Positions 1 to 6,441 of a stretch of 37,292 nucleotides of DNA are shown one piece after another. The translations under genes were made by a program, and so were the position numbers. The notes under the pieces were generated by a model that saw nothing but the letters and a program-made list of their open reading frames with translations, made no database searches and was not told where the DNA came from. Source of the stretch: a virus; the IMG/VR virus record IMGVR_UViG_3300043449_002497, positions 1 through 37,292 of that record; one strand, given 5' to 3'. Positions within the stretch are counted from its first letter, which is position 1, and each line of letters starts with the position of its first letter.

Positions 1-706
1 CGTTTGTAAGCTGAATGTAAGATTTTGTGGGGGTAGCAACAGTGGCGTTACTTCCGGTTGTTGCAGCGTCAGTCTGCGCGTTTAACGCGAGTTTAGAAGT
101 AACCGCAGTAAGAGAAGCAAGCTGAACTTCTCCAGTTCCTTGCGCTTGAACAACAAGATTTTGATTGCTTGCCGATTGAACAGTAAGGGTTGAGGCTCCA
201 CCTGTTACGGTATTCGTATCAATGCTAAGCGATTCAAGTTGAACAACGCCAGTTCCAGCCGCTTGAAGTGAAAGATTACCAGTGCCTTGTGCTTGAACAG
301 TAATGTTTTGATTGCTGGCCGATTGAACCGTAAGAGCGGCAGCACCACCAGTTACAGTATTTGCGTCAATTGTAAGAGATTCAAGTTGAACCGTTCCTGT
401 GCCACCAGCTTGAAGAGAAAGATTTTGATTGCTTGCTGATTGAACGGTAAGCGCACCACCCGCAATACCGGTGATGGTGTCGGCAGTTGGGGTGTTAATG
501 ACGGGAGAAGTGAGGGTTTTATTTGTTAAGGTAGCTTGATGTGCTTCGGTAACAACGGGAGAGGTGCTAGTACCGTTGTGGTAATTAAGTGTACCATCGG
601 ACTCTTTTACCTGTAAATCGCCCTTTTCGCACTGAAGATCAGGCGTAAGAGTGGCTTTCGGAATAATCCGAAGACCCTCTAAAAATTTACGAAATGAAGT
701 AGCCAC
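1..706 (-). CDS. Repeat-rich tail/fibre-type structural protein (3' end outside window)
   Basis: The reading frame stays open from a GTG at 706-704 to the left edge, so only about 235 N-terminal residues are seen. GTG is chosen because AGGAG lies 7 bases upstream; no better ATG exists. After an N-terminal segment (VATSFRKFLEGLRIIP), residues from about 85 are built of roughly 45-residue repeats containing LTVQSASNQN, QAxGTG and VQLESL, at least three copies. Such hydrophobic-polar repeats with NKTLTSPV-type motifs are typical of trimeric beta-structured phage tail proteins. It follows the 177-aa gene by 9 bases and probably shares its transcript. The exact role (fibre, spike or baseplate) cannot be told without the C terminus. 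Confidence 0.8.
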   Translation of the reverse strand, partial: MATSFRKFLEGLRIIPKATLTPDLQCEKGDLQVKESDGTLNYHNGTSTSPVVTEAHQATLTNKTLTSPVINTPTADTITGIAGGALTVQSASNQNLSLQAGGTGTVQLESLTIDANTVTGGAAALTVQSASNQNITVQAQGTGNLSLQAAGTGVVQLESLSIDTNTVTGGASTLTVQSASNQNLVVQAQGTGEVQLASLTAVTSKLALNAQTDAATTGSNATVATPTKSYIQLTN

Positions 707-715
707 TTAAAACTC

Positions 716-1249
716 CTAGCTAGTTTGTGATAGAGCTTGTGCCGCAAACGATAGTTTGCCTGTATAGTTAGTGCCCGTTAAAGCCTTTACTGTGCAATAT
801 ACCTGTCCATCGTCATCTATTCTAAAATTAATTCCGGAAATTGTCAACCCATCGCCTGAACTTCCTTCCGGGGTGAGATTTCCAATAAAATCTCTTTGAA
901 TTTCCCATTTTTCATTAAACCCGGCGTTTGGGTTATAAACAACGGTAAGAAGCCCTGTTTCAGTATGATTGCCAGTGGTACTGTTTCGGTATACGCTATA
1001 TCTGATATTCGCGGCTCTTACCGAATCTGTTGGAAACGCCAAAGAACGTGATGCGGTTTGAACCGTTTGTTCGTTGTCGTTGTTTAGAATGTCCATGACC
1101 TGTGGAGGAATGTCATTTGGACCAACGATTCCGTTAAGAGCATCCGCCGTATTTTGAGCAAACTCAATTAGAGCTGGTGCCCAATTCGGAGATTGAGCAG
1201 AAGAAGGGAAGTCAATTGGGGTGCTGTTTACTATAATGGTAATTGACAT
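716..1249 (-). CDS. Hypothetical virion-associated protein, 177 aa
   Basis: The protein has a mixed alpha/beta look: an N-terminal part with IEFAQNTADALNGIVGPNDIPPQ, then a beta-rich half with IRYSVYR, TETGLLTVVYN and KWEIQRDF. Similar small proteins are common next to phage tail genes, but I do not recognise a named family and assign no function. The ATG at 1249 lies about 25 bases downstream of a TTTAACAACT promoter-like element. The gene is separated from the capsid gene by a strong terminator, so it probably starts a new transcription unit with the tail protein downstream. Confidence 0.75.
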   Translation of the reverse strand: MSITIIVNSTPIDFPSSAQSPNWAPALIEFAQNTADALNGIVGPNDIPPQVMDILNNDNEQTVQTASRSLAFPTDSVRAANIRYSVYRNSTTGNHTETGLLTVVYNPNAGFNEKWEIQRDFIGNLTPEGSSGDGLTISGINFRIDDDGQVYCTVKALTGTNYTGKLSFAAQALSQTS

Positions 1250-1270
1250 AATTGCCTTACAAATAAAGGT

Positions 1271-1289
1271 CTTATATAGAGTTGTTAAA
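1271..1289 (-). promoter_or_regulatory. Putative late promoter element (TTAACAACT family)
   Basis: On the minus strand the sequence reads TTTAACAACTCTATATAAG, ending about 20 bases before the ATG at 1249. It lies just beyond the capsid-gene terminator, where a new promoter would be expected. It differs from the shared TTAACAACTATA form by an inserted CT. Confidence 0.6.
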
Positions 1290-1339
1290 TATAGATATGT
1301 ATTAATAATACACAGTCGATTTTGTTAATAATACACTAT

Positions 1340-1380
1340 AAAAACAAAAAGGACGGCGGGAAATTAATCCCACCGTCCTT
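1340..1380 (-). terminator. Intrinsic terminator after the major capsid gene
   Basis: On the minus strand a 13-bp stem (AAGGACGGTGGGA paired with TTCCCGCCGTCCTT, one mismatch) with a short AT-rich loop is followed directly by TTTTTGTTTTT. It sits 25 bases past the capsid stop codon. Confidence 0.85.
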
Positions 1381-1404
1381 AAAGTTAGCTCAAATCAACC
1401 AATA

Positions 1405-3484
1405 TTAGGTTGAGTTGACAATGTCCTTAACGAGAACATTTCTCGCTGGGGCCATGCAAAACAGAGCCTGATCCGAGTACAGACGAAGCTCGTAAGCTGC
1501 GCTGTTTTCGAGATCGCGGAAGAACTCTTCGCCTTGGCCCGGACGCTTGAAGGTCATGTCGGTTGAACCAACACGGAACCAGTCATCAGCGCTCAGGAGA
1601 TAAGCGTAGCCTTCCTTGACGTAAATCGAAGGTTCGATTTCGATCATGCCGTTCTGGGAGTGGAACATGAGCTTTTCAGCGCCATTTTCCATCTTACCAG
1701 CGCTGTAAGAGCCGTCATAACGACGGAGTGCAGCTTGGTCAGAAAGCATGTTTGCCCATGCGCGTGGGTTAACCATCGCATAGAGCGGACCTTCGAGGCC
1801 CTTTTCAACTGCGCGCGCTGCAGCGAGGTTCAGCTTGGTGAAGCTGAGGGCGGCAGAGCCAGCAGAGAAAACGTTACCACGGAAGAGGTTGTAGGTGCCA
1901 ACGTCGATGTTGAACAGAGTTCCAGCACTAATGCTTAGAATCTTGTGGATGCCCGGGAATTCGTTCCCATAAGCGCCCTTGTGCCAGATAACGTCGCCTA
2001 CACCGGGACCGCCAAAGGCAAGACCGGCTGGAGCAGCGTTAAGAGTGAGAACGCGGGTATCCATATCAACTGAAACGACTTTGAATTCGCCTTTGCTGGT
2101 GCTACCGGTAAAGTCGCGAATTTCAATCGGCATTCCTTCTGCGCCGGCCCAAATGCCCGGTGCCCATTCGGAAGTGCTGATGGTAATTTTTACAGCATCA
2201 ATTCCAGCACCTTGAGCAGCAATTGTTGCATAGCCCATCTGACCGTAAAGCATTTCGATTTCAAGCTTCTTAGCCATCGAACGAAGCATGTTCGCGACGA
2301 GGAACTTGGTTGCATCCATGAAAGCCTTCTGACCGCCAAGGGCGGCACGGCTTGCAGCAACGTAGCCAAGGAGGGAACGGAGAACCACTGGGGAACCCTT
2401 AACCTGTGCGTCCTTGACCTGTCCTGCTACTGGAGCATTGAGGTTGAAAGCGTCTTCATCGCTACCTGCGAAGGTGACGCCGTGTTCGAGACCGAGAATC
2501 ACCGGTTGCACCGGTTTGTTACTCTCTTTTTCAAGAGGGAGAAGTCATTTCTGCTTCTCTCTACCGTTTCTTATAAAATTCAAAGTGTAATCCACCAGTT
2601 GTTGATCGCTTACCGTTACAAACTAGGCTAATTTTACTGTATTGTAAGCCTAGTTCTTTGGCCGCGTGTCTCGCGCTGGGGTATACTTTACCGGTTTCTA
2701 AACAAATAACAGGTTTAGCGTGACTCTCAAATTGAGCTTGTCTCCACTTTTCTCCGTTTGTTTTTCCTAATCTAGCGGTTTTATTTTTTGCCGCATGTTC
2801 AGGACTAACCGGTTTACCTTTTCTTTCTAAAGACCATTTCTTTTTTTGTTCTTCAGAATGTTCTTGAGAATATCCGTTTATTGAACCGGGACTTTTATTT
2901 AATCCCCTTTGTAAAAGATTATACTGAGAGATAAGTTTGCGTTCTAAAATCGCAGCCTCTTCTCTAGTTAAATAATCAATAACCAGTTCAATCGTATAAG
3001 TATCATCAAGTTTTTTAGTATATCGGTGTTCTGCCAATCTTTTTTCAATAGATTGACCGGTTAAGCCGCAGTAAACAACTTGTTTTTCCTTATTACGGAT
3101 AAGGTATACTTTGTAATTTTGCATCGCGTTGTTCCTCGAAAGGATTCCGCTACTTTTATTTCGGTAGATCGGACTATCGCATCAACAGTAACATCATTAA
3201 CTTACTGTTGTCAACTCGTTTAGTCTCTCACGGTGTCTTTCGACTTCCGCCTTGTTTCCCTGTTTTCAGGGGTTTCAAGTCAATTAGAGTTGATTTTACT
3301 ACCACCAACATTAATGGTAGAGATTTCCGGGCTGCTTGTCCTTAGACATGAACTTAATCTTATTCAGAAGCTTAACGCCATCTGGGATCAGTTCACCGAG
3401 TTTTTCTGCATAGGTCTCTTTGAAGAAACCGTTTAGTGTACCAACTGTATTATTCGGCGTACCGAATGTATTTGCTGTTGCCAT
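1405..3484 (-). CDS. Major capsid protein, split by a group I intron (exons 3484-3314 and 2508-1405)
   Basis: Exon 1 starts at the ATG at 3484 and encodes 57 residues ending QPGNLYH. Exon 2 resumes at 2508 with QPVILGLEHGVTFAG and runs to the stop at 1405, giving a 424-residue protein. The join leaves the frame intact; without splicing, translation stops at the TAA formed by the first three intron bases. Exon 2 has features usual for phage coat proteins: an RSLLGY and AFMDATKFL helical segment, the WAPGIWAGAEGMPIEIRD stretch, and a C-terminal domain with AMVNPRAWANML and ELRLYSDQALFC. It lies downstream of scaffold and a small capsid-associated gene, the usual order. The family call rests on these features and context rather than an alignment. 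An in-frame GTG at 2511 could let exon 2 be mistaken for a complete gene. Confidence 0.9.
2509..3313 (-). ncRNA. Group I self-splicing intron (805 nt) in the capsid gene
   Basis: The 5' splice site follows CTACCAT, which pairs with GTGGTAG (3305-3299) to form a 7-bp P1 with the required U-G pair at the junction. The intron ends in G, and exon 2 begins CAAC, which pairs with GTTG (3309-3306) as P10. Core elements in order: P3 TCAACTC (3293-3287) with GAGTTGA (3217-3211); P4 CTTG (3279-3276) with CAAG (3254-3251); P5 CCCTG with CAGGG (3271-3258); P6 CGG with CCG and a GTC-GAAA-GAC cap (3249-3231); P7 GACTA (3225-3221) with TAGTC (3176-3172); P8 AACAGTAA with TTACTGTT (3209-3184). The GAGAGACTAAA and GATAGTCC segments match the classical R and S consensus. 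The endonuclease gene lies in the P9 region. No P2 or P7.1 insertion is evident. Confidence 0.95.
2561..3124 (-). CDS. Intron-encoded GIY-YIG homing endonuclease
   Basis: The 187-residue protein has an N-terminal GIY-YIG nuclease module in variant form: KVYLI (residues 5-9) and YCG (18-20), with candidate catalytic R29 in EKRLAEH and E61 in AAILERK. It is followed by NUMOD3-like DNA-contact segments (YSQEHSEEQKKKW, SPEHAAKNKTARLGK, residues 85-120) and a NUMOD1-like helix-turn-helix (KPVICLETGKVYPSARHAAKELG, written here only in outline, about residues 137-160). Such enzymes cut intronless alleles and spread the intron. The gene lies wholly inside the capsid intron, starts at an ATG preceded by GAGGA, and ends 52 bases before the 3' splice site, leaving the ribozyme core upstream intact. 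Confidence 0.93.
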   Translation of the reverse strand: MQNYKVYLIRNKEKQVVYCGLTGQSIEKRLAEHRYTKKLDDTYTIELVIDYLTREEAAILERKLISQYNLLQRGLNKSPGSINGYSQEHSEEQKKKWSLERKGKPVSPEHAAKNKTARLGKTNGEKWRQAQFESHAKPVICLETGKVYPSARHAAKELGLQYSKISLVCNGKRSTTGGLHFEFYKKR

Positions 3485-3509
3485 ATATTATTCCTATATT
3501 TCCTTTCTA

Positions 3510-3812
3510 TTATTCTGCTACAACGTACTTAACGATGATTGAGTCATCGTTAGCAATTGCGGCACTGAGAGTGAGAGTGATTTGTGAACCAGAGATTGCA
3601 ATCCCGGCCTGAGCGATGAGATAAACGCCATCAGAATCATCGCAGTGCAGTGCAGCGCGAACTTCCTTGACTGGTTCTTTAACATCGATGGTTACGTCGG
3701 TTCCTGCTCCCACAGAGAGAACAGCAACATCTGACTTCTTGACGCAAAGTTCTTGAACCTTCAGTTGAAGACCAAGGACCGCTTCATCTTTTGCTTGATA
3801 TGAAATAGACAT
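3510..3812 (-). CDS. Small capsid-associated protein, 100 aa (possible decoration protein)
   Basis: A compact, beta-rich protein (TDVTIDVKEPVKEVRAAL, GSQITLTLS and SIIVKYVVAE near the end) encoded 25 bases upstream of the capsid gene and downstream of scaffold. Small proteins at this site are often head decoration or cement proteins, so that role is likely by position; no diagnostic motif is visible. It has its own upstream promoter-like element at 3959-3972, about 145 bases before the ATG, suggesting that it and the capsid gene can be made at higher levels than the genes further upstream. Confidence 0.75.
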   Translation of the reverse strand: MSISYQAKDEAVLGLQLKVQELCVKKSDVAVLSVGAGTDVTIDVKEPVKEVRAALHCDDSDGVYLIAQAGIAISGSQITLTLSAAIANDDSIIVKYVVAE

Positions 3813-3958
3813 TTTTTAGTCCTTTACATTTTGAGTTAATAATAAGAACGCAAAGCGTTCAGTTTCGTCTACAACGTGCCCAGAGCTTTACCCAATGTCC
3901 ATACTCGGTATTTCCGGTTATATAGAGTCGAATAATAACAGACACTTAATAATCTAAA

Positions 3959-3972
3959 TATAGTTGTTAAAA
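3959..3972 (-). promoter_or_regulatory. Putative late promoter element (TTAACAACTATA family)
   Basis: The minus strand reads TTTTAACAACTATA followed by TTTAGAT. It lies between the HNH gene and the small capsid-associated gene, placed to drive that gene and the major capsid gene. The remaining sequence at 3813-3958 shows no gene. Confidence 0.65.
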
Positions 3973-3986
3973 TTGATAAAAAAAAG

Positions 3987-4553
3987 TTAAATATTTGATT
4001 TTATTGTTTTTTTAATTGTTTTTAAAAAAACGTCATTAATTTGAACGTCGATTGAATTGACTTTATTTAAGTTAGCGAACTCTTTGTATAATATTATAGC
4101 CGCCTTATTGTAGGCGTTTGCTGCTTCGGTTTCCGTGTTAAAAAAACCTAAATGAATAGAAGTATAGTTTAGATTGATATACGCACGCCACTTGTTGTTT
4201 AATTTTGTAACACCTTTAAATTTAGACGCTTTTTTGTTTTTTGATAAACTGGAAGTTTTTCGATTGGCAGAATTATCTAACTGAGAACAAACTCTTAAAT
4301 TTTCTTTTCTGTTGTCTAAGCCGTTTCCGTTTTTGTGGTCAACCACCTTTTTGGAATCAGCAACTCCCATGATAATTCGATGTATTTTTACTATTTTGGG
4401 CTCAGAATGAGAAATGCCCCTTGCTTGCACGTACTGTTTAGTCTGTCTACCGCGATATTTCACGTTAGCAACATACCATTTGTATTTGCTCACAAGGGGC
4501 AAATCTTCATCGTCAATTAATATAGACGCGTTTTTAATTTGAATAAGAGCCAT
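3987..4553 (-). CDS. Free-standing HNH homing endonuclease with AP2 domain
   Basis: The 188-residue protein has an N-terminal segment with LPLVSKYKWYV, an HNH core with IHRIIMG and VVDHKNGNGLDNRKENLR (about residues 57-88), and a C-terminal AP2-type DNA-binding domain (SKFKGVTKLNNKWRAYI to AYNKAAILYKEF-like, residues 110-160). This architecture is common in phage mobile endonucleases. It is inserted between the scaffold and the small capsid-associated gene. Both neighbours are complete, so I see no intron here. It is strikingly AT-rich compared with the scaffold gene, consistent with recent transfer. Confidence 0.93.
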   Translation of the reverse strand: MALIQIKNASILIDDEDLPLVSKYKWYVANVKYRGRQTKQYVQARGISHSEPKIVKIHRIIMGVADSKKVVDHKNGNGLDNRKENLRVCSQLDNSANRKTSSLSKNKKASKFKGVTKLNNKWRAYINLNYTSIHLGFFNTETEAANAYNKAAIILYKEFANLNKVNSIDVQINDVFLKTIKKTIKSNI

Positions 4554-4581
4554 GTGTATAATTACAAATTATGTTTTGTGA

Positions 4582-5556
4582 TTATACGCCAAAAAAATCA
4601 CGGAAGCTTTTCTTTTCCGCCGAATTTGCACTGGTTGCCTTAGAAGAAGCACCGGTATCCTTGATGGCAGACTTAACGGGAGTGGGAGCTGACTTAGCCT
4701 TTGCAACGTTCTTCTTGCGAACGCGGCTAAACACTTCCTTGCCAACAATCTTTTCAATAACTTCGTCTGGCATTACAGCAAACATTTCACGAAGATCGTT
4801 TTGAATTTCTTCACGAACGAGCGGAAGAACGTCTTCTGGAGAAACATCGATGCCTTCGTTGAGCCCAAGAAGCATGTAGTCAGCCATCTTCTTCACGACA
4901 TACGGAGACTTTGGAAGATCGCTAGATTCAAGCGCTTTGGACATGAGGTTGTCATAACGCTCATATTCAATTTCCTGAAGACGGGCAAATTCTTTTTGAC
5001 GAAGCTCTTCGCGCTCTTGTTCACGCTCTTCCTGAAGCGAACGAAGTTCATTCTCAAGACGCTCTTTTTCAAGCTGTTCTGGTGACTTTTGAGCGTTAGC
5101 AATTTCTTCTTCAATGATTTGAGCAGCAAGTTGCTTAACATCAATACCGATTGAAGGATCGGCAAGAATCTTCTTTGGGTTCTTGCGGAGTTCTTCAAGG
5201 AAATACTTAACTTCTTTTTGAAGCTGAGCGTGTTCGCCCATGCGCTTTTGAGCAGCCTTGGACATTTGAAGCTGACGGGTCATGTATTCAACAGCTTCCG
5301 GATTATCGTCGATTTCAAACGGAAGCTCTTCTTCAAGCTCCTGACCGTCAACCTTGAGCTTGAGCTTTTTAATGCGAGCCGCTTCTTTCTTAGCAGCAGC
5401 GGATTGTGCAGCTTGGGCTTCGGCAGCTTCGCCTTCGGCGGCGGCGCCCTCAAGACCTTCAGCGGCTTGCGTTGACTCTAGTTCAGACGATTCGGAAGAA
5501 GCAGTTGCTTCAGTGGCAGGGGATGCAGATGCAGTAGCAGTAGTAGATTCAGACAT
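4582..5556 (-). CDS. Capsid scaffolding protein
   Basis: The 324-residue protein is acidic and mostly helical. It has a low-complexity Ser/Ala/Glu N terminus (residues 1-55), a central region with EELPFEIDDNPEAVEYMTR, a long charged coiled coil (about residues 160-210, rich in Glu-Arg-Gln), and a basic C terminus with RVRKKNVAKAKSAP. An acidic body with a basic, coat-binding tail is characteristic of phage scaffolds. The position upstream of the capsid genes supports this. The start is supported by GAAAGG 6 bases before the ATG, and a promoter element lies about 65 bases upstream. Confidence 0.85.
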   Translation of the reverse strand: MSESTTATASASPATEATASSESSELESTQAAEGLEGAAAEGEAAEAQAAQSAAAKKEAARIKKLKLKVDGQELEEELPFEIDDNPEAVEYMTRQLQMSKAAQKRMGEHAQLQKEVKYFLEELRKNPKKILADPSIGIDVKQLAAQIIEEEIANAQKSPEQLEKERLENELRSLQEEREQEREELRQKEFARLQEIEYERYDNLMSKALESSDLPKSPYVVKKMADYMLLGLNEGIDVSPEDVLPLVREEIQNDLREMFAVMPDEVIEKIVGKEVFSRVRKKNVAKAKSAPTPVKSAIKDTGASSKATSANSAEKKSFRDFFGV

Positions 5557-5621
5557 ATATTACCTTTCATAGCCCTATTAAGGGTATATTATTTGGATAC
5601 CTCGTCCGATATGGATGGAGG

Positions 5622-5641
5622 CTTATATATAGTTGTTAAAA
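5622..5641 (-). promoter_or_regulatory. Putative late promoter element (TTAACAACTATA family)
   Basis: The minus strand reads TTTTAACAACTATATATAAG, about 65 bases before the scaffold ATG. It sits in the only sizeable gap between the polyvalent genes and scaffold, so it probably begins the head-assembly transcript. Confidence 0.65.
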
Positions 5642-5650
5642 GTATAGAAA

Positions 5651-6439
5651 TTATTTTGGGCCTAAAAGAGACATTGTTTTTAGCCAACGCTCTTCTTCGG
5701 TTTCGGGCTGTTCTGATTGTAACGCTTGTTTTGCTGCAAGTCCACCTAAACCAACGGCGCTTAATCCCGCCGCAATGTTGTCTGAGTCGGCCTTAGAAGG
5801 ATCAAATTTTGCAAATTTAGAACGAATGTTTTTAGGATCAAACATGACTATTTCAGATGATCTTGCTAGTCCTTCAAATTCTTTTGGGTGCTTTTGTATC
5901 AGGTCGGCCAACTGATTTCTGTCTAGTTTTTGTAATTCTGAAATAGATTTTCCAGTCAACTGACTCAACTTATTAAAGCTATCTTCTTTTGAAGGGATCG
6001 CACTTAAAACACTGTCGGCAAGATATCCTTCTCCGGTGTTAAATATTTTTTTACCCCTAAGCATTAAAGGGTAAATATGCTCGCCTTCGCCCCGCGTAAA
6101 TTCGTTCACTTTGTACATGTGCTCTTTTGGAGCGGTATAAATGCCTTTTCCGTGAAAAGCTTCATTTGATTTAAAGTTTTTTATTCCGGAATTTATTGTT
6201 CGTTCATGTACACTTGGGTAGACGTTTTTTAACACGTCAAAATTTTTAAAATCGGGCAAGGTTCTTTTTGCTATTTTTTCAGTGCTGGTACCGTGATACA
6301 CGGGAAGATCAAACCCCATCTCTTTAGCGCGAGCCATTCTGGATTCTAAATCCATGGGAAGATCTTCTAATTTTTTTGCAGCAGGAGCAATCTCTTCTGC
6401 AATTTTAGCAAGTTGTTTTAAAGATTTAAGATTTGGCAT
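5651..6439 (-). CDS. Putative ADP-ribosyltransferase (polyvalent-protein type)
   Basis: The 262-residue protein has features of the ART domain found in phage polyvalent proteins: YHGTS (residues 48-52), holding the NAD-binding His; GKGIYTAP (97-104), matching the Gly-x-Tyr motif; and SSEIVMFDPKNIRSKFAKFDP in outline (194-214), with candidate catalytic Glu196 and the FDP-x2-IRS-x-FA-FDP signature of this family. This predicts transfer of ADP-ribose from NAD to a host protein or molecule; the target is unknown. The C terminus has a Gly/Ala-rich hydrophobic segment (GLSAVGLGGLAA). The gene follows the zincin-type polyvalent gene by 2 bases, and the two are likely co-translated internal virion proteins. 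Confidence 0.8.
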   Translation of the reverse strand: MPNLKSLKQLAKIAEEIAPAAKKLEDLPMDLESRMARAKEMGFDLPVYHGTSTEKIAKRTLPDFKNFDVLKNVYPSVHERTINSGIKNFKSNEAFHGKGIYTAPKEHMYKVNEFTRGEGEHIYPLMLRGKKIFNTGEGYLADSVLSAIPSKEDSFNKLSQLTGKSISELQKLDRNQLADLIQKHPKEFEGLARSSEIVMFDPKNIRSKFAKFDPSKADSDNIAAGLSAVGLGGLAAKQALQSEQPETEEERWLKTMSLLGPK

Positions 6440-6441
6440 AT

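Noticed and set aside
1405-2511. Capsid exon 2 as a complete gene starting at GTG 2511
   Set aside because: No ribosome site is placed for it, and the GTG is the intron's last bases; the exon 1 frame and splice pairings give a better full-length capsid protein.
3987-4553. HNH gene as part of a second intron
   Set aside because: Scaffold and the small capsid-associated gene are both complete, and no exon remnants or group I core lie around it.
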